Shown: positions 36,511 to 48,470 of the stretch, in pieces | Layout: each line of letters opens with the position of its first letter | Position numbering within the stretch: position 1 is the first letter of the stretch | From: Halopseudomonas salina | GTDB lineage: Bacteria > Pseudomonadota > Gammaproteobacteria > Pseudomonadales > Pseudomonadaceae | NCBI RefSeq assembly: GCF_008641105.1 | Contig: NZ_VTTI01000013.1 | Coordinates: 1 to 64,000, forward strand | Reading direction: 5' to 3' | DNA: 64,000 nt | Position numbers and translations under genes: made by a program | The notes under the pieces: generated by a model | Database searches by the model: none | Seen by the model: the letters and a program-made list of their open reading frames with translations, nothing else | What the model was told of the DNA's origin: nothing

Positions 36511-36625
36511 TCAGGTTGACGCGCTCCCCCAGGCGCAAGGCCTGAAATGGTTGGGCCACGCCCGACCTCGCAACACTCCTAATGGTCTTGACCCGGATAC
36601 TTCCCCCAGTATTCGGGTTTTTTTT
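36511..36625 (+). ncRNA. rgsA: RgsA-like small RNA (P16 family)
   Basis: About 115 nt, ending at a strong intrinsic terminator with no open frame in front of it. In P. aeruginosa the sigma-S-dependent regulatory RNA RgsA (about 120 nt) lies beside the tatD-family gene of the pilZ-holB-tmk block, and tatD starts the same block here 17 nt away on the other strand. Position, size and orientation agree; I have not compared sequences. The 5' end is inferred from the -10-like CAATACT. The rest of 36316-36641 holds only promoters for this RNA and the ABC operon. Confidence 0.6.
36591..36625 (+). terminator. Strong intrinsic terminator of the small RNA
   Basis: Stem ACCCGGATAC / GTATTCGGGT (10 bp with one G-U pair), 8-nt loop TTCCCCCA, and eight T. 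It faces + and so cannot belong to the minus-strand neighbours. Confidence 0.85.
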
Positions 36626-36641
36626 GCGTCTGACCGCCAGA

Positions 36642-37418
36642 TCACCTGGCCAGAGGAAACAGCCGATGAAAGTTATCCGTGGTGTTCTGCCATAGTGTGT
36701 CGAGGGGCTCACCGCGGATATCCGCCACGAATGCGGCTACCTCACAGACAAACTGGGGCTCGTTGGGTTTGCCCCGATGGGGGACCGGAGCCAGATAGGG
36801 AGAGTCGGTTTCAACCAGCAGCCGATCATTGGGTACACGGCGCGCTACATCTCTAAGTGCGTCGGCATTGCGAAAGGTGACAATACCCGACAAGGAAATG
36901 TAATAACCGAGGTCCAGCGCTTGGCGCGCCATATCCCAGTCCTCGGTAAAGCAGTGCAACACGCCGGTTTCAGCCAGATCGGCCTCGCGTAGCAGATCCA
37001 GAGTGTCCTGCCGCGCTGCCCGAGTGTGAATGATCACCGGCTTGCCGGTCTGCCTGGCAGCTGTCAGATGGCACTGAAAAGAGCGTTTCTGCTGTTCCGC
37101 CATATCAGGCTGGTAATGATAATCCAGGCCGGTTTCGCCAATGGCAACAACCCGCGGGTGATCAAGCTCCCCGATCAGCCAGTCGAGCTCGGTGAGTTGT
37201 GCATCGGCCAGATCCAGAGGATGCACACCCACACTGCAGTACACATCGGAATAACGCTCCGCCAGCCCCTTTACCACCGAGGCATTGGCAGCATCCACGC
37301 CGATACAGAGAAACTTGCCCACGCCTTTGGCCCGCGCCGCATCCAGCGCGGCATCAAGTGAACCTGCATGGGAGGTGAGATCCAAACGGTCGAGATGGCA
37401 GTGAGAGTCAATCAGCAT
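36642..37418 (-). CDS. TatD family metal-dependent hydrolase
   Basis: 258 residues, TIM-barrel amidohydrolase fold. Metal ligands are visible in the N-terminal SHCHLD, in AIGETGLDYHYQ (Glu), HTRAARQDT and HCFTE, and in ETDSPYLAP (Asp). TatD proteins are 3'-5' DNA/RNA exonucleases; this YcfH-like form sits next to holB in many gammaproteobacteria. It is 11 nt downstream of pilZ and closes the operon. Confidence 0.9.
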   Translation of the reverse strand: MLIDSHCHLDRLDLTSHAGSLDAALDAARAKGVGKFLCIGVDAANASVVKGLAERYSDVYCSVGVHPLDLADAQLTELDWLIGELDHPRVVAIGETGLDYHYQPDMAEQQKRSFQCHLTAARQTGKPVIIHTRAARQDTLDLLREADLAETGVLHCFTEDWDMARQALDLGYYISLSGIVTFRNADALRDVARRVPNDRLLVETDSPYLAPVPHRGKPNEPQFVCEVAAFVADIRGEPLDTLWQNTTDNFHRLFPLAR

Positions 37419-37429
37419 GGAAACCCAGA

Positions 37430-37786
37430 TTACATCGTATGGGTGGGCCGGTCGGACTTGAGTGCGCCAGCGAGGTAGGTTTCGATCTTGCTGCGCGCGG
37501 TGTTGTCCTGATCACTGAACTGCACGCCGATTCCCGCTGCCCGGTTACCCTGGGCGCCCTTTGGTGTGATCCAGATAACCTTTCCAGCCACCGGGATCTT
37601 CTCGGGCTCATCCATCAGGTTGAGCAACATGAAGACCTCATCGCTGAGCCGATAGCTCTTGTTGGTCGGAATGAAAAGCCCACCGTGCTTCACGAAAGGC
37701 ATATAGGCCGCGTACAGAACCGACTTGTCCTTGATGGTCAGGGACAGGATTCCGTTGCGCGGACCGGGGGCGGTCGGATTACTCAT
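37430..37786 (-). CDS. pilZ: Type IV pilus assembly protein PilZ
   Basis: 118 residues, single PilZ domain. As in the founding P. aeruginosa protein, the N-terminal RxxxR c-di-GMP motif is missing, so it probably acts by protein contacts (with PilB and FimX in related bacteria). RLSDEVFMLLNLMDEPEKIPVAGKVIWITP is typical. It follows holB by 33 nt, the usual Pseudomonas order. Confidence 0.93.
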   Translation of the reverse strand: MSNPTAPGPRNGILSLTIKDKSVLYAAYMPFVKHGGLFIPTNKSYRLSDEVFMLLNLMDEPEKIPVAGKVIWITPKGAQGNRAAGIGVQFSDQDNTARSKIETYLAGALKSDRPTHTM

Positions 37787-37819
37787 GTTAGATTCATCCT
37801 GATCAATAATGTCTGCAGG

Positions 37820-40500
<2,681 letters not shown>

Positions 40501-40504
<4 letters not shown>

Positions 40505-41346
40505 TTTATCACCTGCTCTGCCAGACGCTGCGCCTGGCGTGTTCGGGATCCGATCGACCAGCTTGTATCCGCCAGGCCAATTACCGGCCAGACACCGTAA
40601 AGGCTGTTGCAGCAGAATACTTCGGTGCTCTCAAGCAAGGTCGAAAAGTCGACTTTTCTGACTTCAACCGACTCACCGGCCTGCCCCAACCGGTCAATCA
40701 GGTAATCACGCATGACCCCCTGCACTCCACACCCGGACAGATCAGGCGTCACCCAGCGTTCTCCGTGAAGCATGAACAGGTTGCTCATGGTGCATTCGAT
40801 CACGTTCCCCAGTGTATCGCGCACCATACCCTCAGCATGGATGGAATCGGACCATTCGCTTCGCGCGAGCACCTGCTCGAGACGGTTCAGGTGCTTGATT
40901 CCGGCCAGCAGGGGCTGAACGGCCAGGCGTGTCTGGCATTCGAACAACCTGATACCGGTGCGGGCATTTTCAATGGGGTAACCCGTGGGGGCAAAACTCT
41001 GACAGATGCGCGTGGGCTGGGCCTGTGCAGGAATGCCGTAGCCCCGCTTTCCAATCCCCCGGGTCAGGGTCATCTTGAGAACACCATCACCCAGTTGCCC
41101 CGCCAGCGCATTGAGCTCCGAGATAATGGCAGTCTGATCTGCATCCATCTTCAGGGCCAACAGACCACGACGTAACCGGGCCAGATGGTAGTCGAGCAAC
41201 GCAATGCGTCCGTCAACGACGCGCATGGTTTCAAACAGGCCGTCACCATAGGCAAGGCCTCGGTCCAGCACCGACACCTCGCTACGCTGCTGACCGTTGA
41301 CCATCGTTTGCGGCAACTGCAAATTATCCAGACTTGGGTCCGCCAT
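40501..41346 (-). CDS. pabC: Aminodeoxychorismate lyase
   Basis: 281 residues, fold-type IV PLP enzyme. Converts 4-amino-4-deoxychorismate to p-aminobenzoate for folate synthesis. Signature stretches are RGLAYGDGLFETMRV, the PLP-lysine region AGIKHLNRLEQVLAR and ECTMSNLFMLHGERWVTP. Shares one base with fabF (TGATG). The fabF-pabC-mltG order is common in gammaproteobacteria. Confidence 0.93.
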
Positions 41347-42584
41347 CAGAGACGACGGAACACCAGACTGCCGTTGGTGCCACCAAAGCCGAATGAATTG
41401 GACACCACGACCTCAAGAGAACGCTGCTGAGCCTCATGAGCCACATAATCCAGATCACAGCCCTCATCGGGATTATCGAGATTGATGGTTGGCGGTGCTA
41501 CCTGATCACGCAGAGCCAGAATACTGAAAATCGCTTCGACGGCCCCGGCCGCACCAAGCAAATGGCCGGTCATGGACTTGGTGGAGCTGATCGCCAATGC
41601 CTGAGCATGGTCGCCAAACACCGTTTTGACCGCGCGCGTCTCCGCCAAGTCGCCTGCCGAGGTAGAGGTACCGTGGGCGTTGATATAACCGACTGCCGAA
41701 GGATCCACACCGGCATCACGCAGTGCATTGGTCATGCACTTTGCACCACCACGTCCATCTTCCGGGGGTGCGGTCATGTGATAGGCATCGCCGCTCATGC
41801 CAAAGCCGATAAGTTCGGCGTAAATGTGTGCGCCACGTGCCTTGGCATGTTCGTACTCCTCGAGCACCAGTGCCCCGGAACCATCGGACAAGACAAAACC
41901 GTCCCGGTCGCGGTCCCATGGCCGGCTGGCAGCCGTCGGGGCATCATTGCGCGTGGAGAGTGCCCGGGCAGCGCTGAACCCCCCCAGACCCAGACCACTG
42001 GTAGCCATCTCCGAACCACCGGTAATCATCACGTCCGCTTCACCGTAGGCAATATTGCGGGCGGCCATGCCGATGCTGTGGGTACCTGTGGTACAGGCTG
42101 TAGTCAGTGCATAGTTCGGGCCTTGCAGGCCGTACTGTATGGAGAAGTAACCGGCAACCATGTTGATGATCGAGCCGGGCACGAAAAACGGTGAAATGCG
42201 CCGCGGCCCACTGGCCAGCAACAACTCGTGATTCTTCTCGATATTGGTCAGGCCACCAATTCCCGACCCCATGGAAACGCCGATCCGGTCGCGATTGTCG
42301 TCGGTAACCTCCACGCCCGAGTCGGTGAGCGCCTGGATGCAGGCAGCAATACCATACTGGATGAACAGATCAAGCTTGCGCGCCTCCTTGGGCGCCATGT
42401 ACGGCTCGATATCGAACTCGCGGATTGATCCGCCGAAGCGCGTGCCAAAGGCACTCACATCCATATGCTCGATAGGCCCGATACCGCTCTTGCCCGCCAG
42501 GGCTGCCTGCCAACTGCTGTCCACCGTGTTGCCCAAAGGGGTCAACATGCCAAGGCCGGTTACCACGACGCGTCTGCGCGACAC
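41346..42584 (-). CDS. fabF: 3-oxoacyl-ACP synthase II
   Basis: 412 residues. Condensing enzyme of fatty-acid elongation. Active-site Cys in [12 protein letters not shown], His in NAHGTST and His in [13 protein letters not shown], with the acyl-pocket region GTRFGGSI. I place the start at GTG 42584 because AAGGAG lies 8 nt upstream and [13 protein letters not shown] is the normal N-terminus; a TTG 18 nt earlier overlaps that SD. A terminator after acpP makes a separate fabF promoter likely. Confidence 0.95.
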   Translation of the reverse strand: MSRRRVVVTGLGMLTPLGNTVDSSWQAALAGKSGIGPIEHMDVSAFGTRFGGSIREFDIEPYMAPKEARKLDLFIQYGIAACIQALTDSGVEVTDDNRDRIGVSMGSGIGGLTNIEKNHELLLASGPRRISPFFVPGSIINMVAGYFSIQYGLQGPNYALTTACTTGTHSIGMAARNIAYGEADVMITGGSEMATSGLGLGGFSAARALSTRNDAPTAASRPWDRDRDGFVLSDGSGALVLEEYEHAKARGAHIYAELIGFGMSGDAYHMTAPPEDGRGGAKCMTNALRDAGVDPSAVGYINAHGTSTSAGDLAETRAVKTVFGDHAQALAISSTKSMTGHLLGAAGAVEAIFSILALRDQVAPPTINLDNPDEGCDLDYVAHEAQQRSLEVVVSNSFGFGGTNGSLVFRRL

Positions 42585-42723
42585 AGGATGCTCCTTATTC
42601 AACTCTCAGGGATGACGAGACAGTACATAATCTCGCGGCAATCGGACGGTATTGTCCGCATAAAGGGCGCACTCGGCAATAACAGCAACCGAAGTAAGCA
42701 GCGGCTCATGGTGAAATGGATGC

Positions 42724-42762
42724 AAAAAAGCCGCAGTTCAAGGAAAGAACTGCGGCTTTTTT
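42724..42762 (-). terminator. Terminator between acpP and fabF
   Basis: Stem of about 15 bp, AAAAAAGCCGCAGTT with its complement, 9-nt loop, and a T6 tract on the minus strand, 25 nt past acpP. It allows high acpP output without equal fabF transcription. Confidence 0.9.
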
Positions 42763-42786
42763 GTATTCAGTCAGCTGACTTTGTGA

Positions 42787-43023
42787 TTACTTCTGGTGAG
42801 CATTCACGTAGTCGATGGCTTCTTGAACGGTGGTGATTTTCTCGGCATCTTCATCCGGGATCTCGGTCTCGAATTCTTCCTCGAGAGCCATGACCAGCTC
42901 AACGGTATCAAGCGAGTCAGCGCCAAGGTCTTCAACAAAAGAAGCGCTGTTGGTCACTTCTTCTTCTTTGACGCCGAGCTGCTCGGCAACGATTTTCTTG
43001 ACGCGTTCTTCGATGGTACTCAT
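42787..43023 (-). CDS. acpP: Acyl carrier protein
   Basis: 78 residues, strongly acidic four-helix protein. The phosphopantetheine attachment serine is S37 in DLGADSLDT. Carries all intermediates of fatty-acid synthesis and feeds FabD, FabF, FabG and PlsX encoded around it. Has its own good promoter (43074-43101) and terminator, as expected for one of the most abundant proteins. Confidence 0.97.
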   Translation of the reverse strand: MSTIEERVKKIVAEQLGVKEEEVTNSASFVEDLGADSLDTVELVMALEEEFETEIPDEDAEKITTVQEAIDYVNAHQK

Positions 43024-43073
43024 ACCTTGTTCTCACTCCTGGTTGCAGTTCCGGAAAGCCGGACTGCGCGTAG

Positions 43074-43101
43074 TTTATAGAAACAATTTACGTTATTTCA
43101 A
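43074..43101 (-). promoter_or_regulatory. Sigma-70 promoter of acpP
   Basis: On the minus strand TTGAAA, 16-nt spacer, TATAAA, with a predicted start near 43067 and a leader of about 44 nt before the acpP ATG. It lies in the 184-nt gap after fabG. Confidence 0.7.
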
Positions 43102-43207
43102 GCATCAATCGTTTCTATCTCAAAGAGGTAAAGGCCAGCAGGCCCTCACCGCGTAAAATCTGTTCCAGTCTGGAGGGCGCAAAAGCCCATGCCAGAGGGG
43201 TTACATC

Positions 43208-43951
43208 TTAGCTCATAAACATGCCGCCGTTCACCGGAATAACCGCGCCGGTAATGTAACCGGCCGACTCACCAGTCAGAAATTCGACTGCTGCGGCGAT
43301 TTCTTCGGCCTGACCAAGACGACCCAGCGGGATCTGCTCGAGCATCGCAGAGCGCTGGCCTTCATTCAATGCCTTGGTCATGTCGGTGTCAATAAAGCCC
43401 GGCGCCACCGCATTGACCGTAATCGAGCGAGAGCCAACCTCGCGGGCCAGGGCACGGGTAAAGCCTTCCATGCCCGCCTTGGATGCTGCGTAATTGGATT
43501 GACCGGCGTTACCCATGCCCGCCACCACAGAGCTGATGTTGATGATACGCCCCCAGCGAGCCTTGGTCATACCCCGCAGTACCGCTTTTGACAACCTGAA
43601 GACCGAGCCCAGGTTGGTACCGACGACGTCGTCCCACTCGTCATCTTTCATGCGCATAAGCAGATTATCGCTGGTGATGCCCGCATTATTGACCAGAATT
43701 GCCGGAGCCGCGAACTCTTTGCTGATGCGCTCCAACACCTCGGATACCGACTGAGGATCACGCACATCCAGCTTCATTCCTGCACCCTGGTATCCGGCAG
43801 CATGGAGCTTTTCGGCAATCGCGGCTGCACCGGAATCAGTGGTTGCAGTGCCAACAACGATCGCTCCCTTGGCAGCGAGCGCGTGGGCGATTGCCTGCCC
43901 GATACCCCGGCTGGCGCCGGTAACCAGTGCCACTTTTCCTTCGATACTCAT
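43208..43951 (-). CDS. fabG: 3-oxoacyl-ACP reductase
   Basis: 247 residues, short-chain dehydrogenase. NADPH motif TGASRGIG at 12-19, NNAG near 88, catalytic Ser in INISSV and YAASK (Tyr/Lys) near 151-155. Reduces 3-ketoacyl-ACP. Starts 2 nt after the fabD stop. Confidence 0.96.
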   Translation of the reverse strand: MSIEGKVALVTGASRGIGQAIAHALAAKGAIVVGTATTDSGAAAIAEKLHAAGYQGAGMKLDVRDPQSVSEVLERISKEFAAPAILVNNAGITSDNLLMRMKDDEWDDVVGTNLGSVFRLSKAVLRGMTKARWGRIINISSVVAGMGNAGQSNYAASKAGMEGFTRALAREVGSRSITVNAVAPGFIDTDMTKALNEGQRSAMLEQIPLGRLGQAEEIAAAVEFLTGESAGYITGAVIPVNGGMFMS

Positions 43952-43953
43952 AG

Positions 43954-44901
43954 TCAGGCTCCTTGCTTTAACGTATTGCTGGCAGCGGTGAAAGCCTCTG
44001 CCGAATCAAGATTGTGGGTACCAATACCCTTGACGCAGCGCTTGTTCAAGCCTGATAAAACGCGTCCGGGTCCACACTCGACCAAATCGGTAACGCCCTG
44101 GGCAGCCATCCATTCAATGCTCTCCACCCAGCGTACCGGATTGTAAAGTTGCTCAACCAGCTGCTGACGCAAGCTATCCAGGTCAGCAGCAGGCCGGGCC
44201 GATACGTTCTGCACTAGGATGATCTGCGGCTCTCGCCAGCTCAGTACGTCCAGATCAGTGCTCAACTGCTCTGCAGCCGGCTTCATCAGGGCACAGTGCG
44301 AGGGCACGCTGACCGGTAGCGCAATAGCACGCTTGGCGCCAGCTGCCTTGCACTGTTCAATAGCGCGCTCAACAGCGCTGGCCTGACCGGCTATAACCAC
44401 CTGGCCCGGCGCATTGAAGTTGACAGCGCTGACTACTTCTCCCTGGGCTGCCTGAGCACAGATATCAACAATCTGATTGTCTTCCAGCCCCAGAATGGCA
44501 GCCATACCGCCCTGCCCTTCAGGCACGGCCTGCTGCATCAACTGGCCGCGACGCTCGACCAGTCGCAACGCATCAGCAAAGCTGATTACCTCTGCTGCCA
44601 CCAAAGCGGAATACTCACCCAGGCTGTGGCCAGCAACATATGCCGGGCGGACAGGATTAGTTGAGCACCAGAGGCGCCAGAGCGCGACGGAGGCCGCCAG
44701 AATCGCCGGCTGAGTACGATCGGTACGGTTCAGATCGGCTTCCGGCCCATCCTGACAGAGCGCCCAGAGATCATAGCCGAGCACCTCGGAGGCTTCGACA
44801 AAGGTCTCGGTGATCTGGCTGTGCTCCTGAGCAAGCGAGGCAAGCATGCCAACTGCCTGCGAGCCCTGACCGGGAAAAACAAATGCAAGGGTTTGAGACA
44901 T
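43954..44901 (-). CDS. fabD: Malonyl-CoA:ACP transacylase
   Basis: 315 residues. FPGQGSQ at the N-terminus and the serine nucleophile in AGHSLGEYSALVAA, with His in PSHCALM. Loads malonate on ACP. ATG 44901 is preferred (GAGGA upstream, and the SQTLAFVFPGQGSQ start is the family norm); in-frame codons further upstream add a non-homologous stretch. Lies 102 nt after plsX. Confidence 0.95.
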   Translation of the reverse strand: MSQTLAFVFPGQGSQAVGMLASLAQEHSQITETFVEASEVLGYDLWALCQDGPEADLNRTDRTQPAILAASVALWRLWCSTNPVRPAYVAGHSLGEYSALVAAEVISFADALRLVERRGQLMQQAVPEGQGGMAAILGLEDNQIVDICAQAAQGEVVSAVNFNAPGQVVIAGQASAVERAIEQCKAAGAKRAIALPVSVPSHCALMKPAAEQLSTDLDVLSWREPQIILVQNVSARPAADLDSLRQQLVEQLYNPVRWVESIEWMAAQGVTDLVECGPGRVLSGLNKRCVKGIGTHNLDSAEAFTAASNTLKQGA

Positions 44902-45003
44902 TCCATCATCCTCGTTTATTGTCATATTCGCTGTTAGCCATTTGCTAGTAATTGTTTGGATGGCCACGGACCTGCACGGGTCACAGATTAACCCGCCCAT
45001 ATG

Positions 45004-46026
45004 TCACGGGCTGCCAGGTCCGGCCGACCCGAGCCGACGGGCAATATGCTGAGGAAGGTTGCTTCGGCCGGCCTGGGCTGCGCGGTCAATGGCCGCTGTA
45101 AAAGCATCTTCGTCGGCACCTCCGTGGCTCTTGACCACGACCCCCTTGAGACCAAGCAAGCTAGCGCCATTGTAGCAACCGGGATCGTGCCGCCGATTCA
45201 TGGGCCGCAGGGCGAGACGCAACAGGGGTGAAAGGCAACGCAATAACAGGTTGGCTGTCAGCGCCTGGCGAAGCTCTTCCTGCATATAACTGGCCAGCCC
45301 CTCGCTGGCCTTGAGCACCACATTGCCCACAAAACCGTCACAGACCACCACATCCGCATCACCCCGGAACAGGCCGTCGCCCTCCACGTGACCGACGTAA
45401 TTAAGCGAGGCGTGCTGGCGCAGCAATTCGCTGGCCTCTCGTACCCGCTGACTGCCCTTGTTGACTTCACTACCTATGTTCAACAAACCAACGCGCGGCT
45501 CCTGCAGCCCGGATAACTCACGTGCGGCCTCGGACCCCATCACGGCAAACTGGACGAGCTGCAGCGCAGTGCAATCCACATTGGCACCCAGATCAAGCAG
45601 ATAGCAGGCTTTACCCGCCACCGGCAGCGCAGCCATGATCGCAGGGCGCTCGATTTGATCTAGGGTGCCAAGAATGGAGCGCGACAGGACCATTAGCGCA
45701 CCGGTATTACCGGCGCTCAGACAGGCATCAGCATGCCCGTCACGCACCTGTTCGATAGCCACGCGCATGGATGCATCCGGCTTGCGGCGCAGAACGCTGG
45801 CAGGAGAATCGCTGGCATGAATGATTTGCGTGGTAGGAATACACCGTATGCGTCCGGACGGAAGCCGATGTTTGTTACATAGGGACGCCAACTGCTCGGC
45901 ATCACCAACCAGAAGCACGTACAGATCAGGTATCTGCCGGAGGCTACGGGCTACCGCAGGGATAATGCAACGGGGACCGAAGTCCCCGCCCATCACATCA
46001 ATCGCTAAGCGGATTGACGTGGACAA
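45004..46026 (-). CDS. plsX: Phosphate acyltransferase PlsX
   Basis: 340 residues. Makes acyl-phosphate from acyl-ACP for phospholipid synthesis. IDVMGGDFGP at the N-terminus, LDLGANVDC and NIGSEVNKGS are typical. Best start is TTG at 46026, 3 nt after the rpmF stop; the first ATG is residue 12, inside the conserved DVMGGD. The weak start and close spacing suggest coupling to rpmF. Confidence 0.94.
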   Translation of the reverse strand: MSTSIRLAIDVMGGDFGPRCIIPAVARSLRQIPDLYVLLVGDAEQLASLCNKHRLPSGRIRCIPTTQIIHASDSPASVLRRKPDASMRVAIEQVRDGHADACLSAGNTGALMVLSRSILGTLDQIERPAIMAALPVAGKACYLLDLGANVDCTALQLVQFAVMGSEAARELSGLQEPRVGLLNIGSEVNKGSQRVREASELLRQHASLNYVGHVEGDGLFRGDADVVVCDGFVGNVVLKASEGLASYMQEELRQALTANLLLRCLSPLLRLALRPMNRRHDPGCYNGASLLGLKGVVVKSHGGADEDAFTAAIDRAAQAGRSNLPQHIARRLGSAGPGSP

Positions 46027-46029
46027 GAC

Positions 46030-46212
46030 TTACTCTTCGCTGTCCTTGTTGACAACCTGACGGCCACGGTAGAAGCCATCTGGGGTCACATGGTGACGGA
46101 GGTGAGTCTCGCCGGTGGTGCTGTCCACAGACAGTGCTGCTGAAGACAGCGCATCGTGTGAACGGCGCATGCCGCGTGCTGAACGAGACTTTTTGTTCTG
46201 CTGTACTGCCAT
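46030..46212 (-). CDS. rpmF: 50S ribosomal protein L32
   Basis: 60 residues. [21 protein letters not shown] is the L32 N-terminus, and [20 protein letters not shown] follows. The zinc cysteines of some L32 forms are absent, so this is the zinc-independent form. Lies between yceD and plsX, the standard order. Confidence 0.97.
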   Translation of the reverse strand: MAVQQNKKSRSARGMRRSHDALSSAALSVDSTTGETHLRHHVTPDGFYRGRQVVNKDSEE

Positions 46213-46233
46213 GGCGATAAGCTCCTAAGCTTT

Positions 46234-46755
46234 TCAGGTATCACGTTTTAACGATGCAAGCACACTGAAGGGGTTGGGCTTTTCAGCCGGTTCTTCAACG
46301 TCCACCGGGTCAGGGGTATAGCCCGGAGGATGCTCGCATGTTTCCATTGGATGCATCGGAACTGGTGGCAGAGCCAGTAACAGTTCGTCCTCGATCAGCG
46401 CATGCAGATCCAGGGGTTCATCATCCACAATAACCGGTTCGTAGTGCTTCGGCAGATTTTTGGCTGCCTCATCACTTTCGACAAAACCCACGTCACACTG
46501 ACTATCGAGCGGTACCACGACCTGCTCGAGACAACGCTGACAAATCAGCGCAACCTCGGCCTGGTAGTGCCCGTGCAGAGTAGCAATACCCTGCTCGTCC
46601 CGTGCGAAAGCGAGCTTGACCTGAACGTCCCCTGCGGGGGCGTCCAAAAGCGCGCTCAACCTGGGCATCTTGACGGCAGCCACCGTTCCCTCGAGAACGA
46701 TTTCACGGTCAACCAGCTTGCGCGGCTCTATGTGTGCGGGTATGGGTCCAGACAT
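46234..46755 (-). CDS. yceD: YceD family 23S rRNA accumulation protein
   Basis: 173 residues, DUF177 domain. ALICQRCLEQVVVPL holds the conserved CxxC-like pair, and the DDEPLDLHALIEDELLLALPPVPMH segment is diagnostic. Needed for normal 23S rRNA levels in E. coli and plants. No SD precedes the ATG, and the predicted start of transcription is only a few bases upstream, so the gene may be read from an almost leaderless mRNA. Confidence 0.92.
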   Translation of the reverse strand: MSGPIPAHIEPRKLVDREIVLEGTVAAVKMPRLSALLDAPAGDVQVKLAFARDEQGIATLHGHYQAEVALICQRCLEQVVVPLDSQCDVGFVESDEAAKNLPKHYEPVIVDDEPLDLHALIEDELLLALPPVPMHPMETCEHPPGYTPDPVDVEEPAEKPNPFSVLASLKRDT

Positions 46756-46764
46756 AAGCGCGCA

Positions 46765-46793
46765 ATTCTAGGCATCATGCACCCCGCTGTCAA
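46765..46793 (-). promoter_or_regulatory. Sigma-70 promoter of yceD-rpmF-plsX
   Basis: On the minus strand TTGACA, exactly 17 nt, TAGAAT. The -35 is perfect and the -10 has 5 of 6 consensus bases. Predicted start about 46758, two to five bases before the yceD ATG. Confidence 0.75.
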
Positions 46794-46870
46794 AACTATT
46801 TGCAGATTTATGCAAGGCTTGGCCACAGAGGTTAGGATAGTCGACCATTCAATCCTCGCAGGACAGACCC

Positions 46871-47449
46871 ATGCTGCCGCTGATACTTGCCTCGGGCTCA
46901 CCCTACCGCCGCGAGCTACTCGCCCGCCTGGGCCTGCCCTTCAAATGGGCCGCCCCGGACATCGACGAGACCCCTACGCCCGGCGAGAGTGCCGCAGAGC
47001 TGACCCAGCGGCTGGCACTTGCCAAGGCACAAGCTCTCGCACCGGCCTGGCCAAATCATCTGATTATCGGTTCAGATCAGGTGCTGCTGCTGGATGGCAT
47101 TCCAGTAAGCAAACCCGGCAACCACCAGGCTGCTGCTCAACAGTTGCGACGCTGTAGCGGAAGAACCCTGCGATTTTCAACCGCACTATGCCTGCTCAAC
47201 ACTCAGACAGGTAGCCATCAGATAGCCGTAGAGCCTTTCGACGTAGTTTTCCGGGACCTCTCTGATGAGCAGATCGACAGGTACCTGCAGCGCGAGCAAC
47301 CTTATGATTGCGCTGGCAGCTTCAAGATGGAGGGCCTGGGCATCACGCTGTTTCGCGCACTGCGTGGAGAGGACCCCAACAGCCTGATCGGGCTACCTCT
47401 GATCAGGCTGTGCGACATGCTCATGCAGGAGGGCTTCAGCCTGCCCTGA
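46871..47449 (+). CDS. Maf-family nucleotide pyrophosphatase (YceF-like)
   Basis: 192 residues. Hydrolyses modified nucleoside triphosphates (YceF acts on m7GTP). LILASGSPYRRELLARLGLPF at the start, GSDQVLLLDG with the catalytic Asp, KPGNHQAA and CAGSFKMEGLGI are all present. Divergent from yceD, and ends 6 nt before the convergent sppA. Confidence 0.93.
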   Translation: MLPLILASGSPYRRELLARLGLPFKWAAPDIDETPTPGESAAELTQRLALAKAQALAPAWPNHLIIGSDQVLLLDGIPVSKPGNHQAAAQQLRRCSGRTLRFSTALCLLNTQTGSHQIAVEPFDVVFRDLSDEQIDRYLQREQPYDCAGSFKMEGLGITLFRALRGEDPNSLIGLPLIRLCDMLMQEGFSLP

Positions 47450-47455
47450 GTACGC

Positions 47456-48454
47456 CTAACGCAATAAAGGCGCACTCAGACCGAGATGAGTCGAAAGCGT
47501 ATTGCCCATGCTCGCACCTATCTGACGAGCGAAACGCTCGAATGCTGACTCCCGGTGAGTGAAATCCACTAACTCTTCCACCCCTACCACCTCACGCGCA
47601 ACCTGCGAGGTACTGCCAAAGCCATCGATCAGACCCAGCTCCAATGCCTGCTCACCAGACCAGATAAGACCACTGAACATATCAGGGTGCTCCTTGAGTC
47701 TGTCACCACGACCCGCCTTGACCTGATCGATAAACTGCTGATGCACGGTTCCCAGCACATCCTGCCAGAACTCAGTTTCTTCAGGCCTCTCGGGCTGGAA
47801 AGGATCGAGAAAGGTTTTGTGTTCTCCGGAGGCATAAATGCGGCGCTCGACGCCCAGCTTGTCGAGGGTCTCAACAAAACCGAACCCCGCGGCAGTAACA
47901 CCTATGGATCCAACCAGGCTCGCCTTGTCAGCATAAATCTCATCAGCTGCAGCCGCGATATAATAGGCACCGGAGGCCCCCAGATCGGTAATGACAGCGT
48001 AAACGCGCGTATCAGGGTAAAGGCCACGGAGCCGCACAATTTCATCGTACACGTAGCCGGATTGTACCGGACTGCCGCCCGGGCTATTAATTCGTAACAC
48101 AATTCCGCGCGTATTTTCGTCTTCGAAGGCCTCGCGAAGACTGGTAATCAGATTATCGGCACCGGCTTCCTGCTGGTCAGCAATCGGTCCACGCAACTCG
48201 ATTACGGCTGTGTGCGGCTCCAGGGAAGCGGCACCTTCCATCGATAATAAAGGTGAAAACAATGCTATGCCGCCAAACAGATAGATGAATATCAACAGCT
48301 TGAAGAAGATACCCCAACGCCGCGCCCTGCGCTGCTCCTGGACCGAAGCCAGCATGGTGCGCTCGATCAGTTCCCAGGCCTTGACGTTATTCGCGCCTGC
48401 CTGAGCCTGATCACGATTGAGCATGGGACCATCGGTCCATTTATCCTGTGACAT
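47456..48454 (-). CDS. sppA: Signal peptide peptidase SppA (36K type)
   Basis: 332 residues. One membrane helix at about 47-68, then an S49 peptidase domain with ELRGPI, INSPGGSP, SGAYYIAAAADEIYAD and the catalytic Ser in SLVGSIGV. Degrades signal-peptide remnants at the inner membrane. The second of two adjacent ATGs (48454) is better spaced from GAGGA. Sixteen nt downstream of the HAD phosphatase gene. Confidence 0.92.
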   Translation of the reverse strand: MSQDKWTDGPMLNRDQAQAGANNVKAWELIERTMLASVQEQRRARRWGIFFKLLIFIYLFGGIALFSPLLSMEGAASLEPHTAVIELRGPIADQQEAGADNLITSLREAFEDENTRGIVLRINSPGGSPVQSGYVYDEIVRLRGLYPDTRVYAVITDLGASGAYYIAAAADEIYADKASLVGSIGVTAAGFGFVETLDKLGVERRIYASGEHKTFLDPFQPERPEETEFWQDVLGTVHQQFIDQVKAGRGDRLKEHPDMFSGLIWSGEQALELGLIDGFGSTSQVAREVVGVEELVDFTHRESAFERFARQIGASMGNTLSTHLGLSAPLLR

Positions 48455-48470
48455 CATCTATCCTCTGCTG

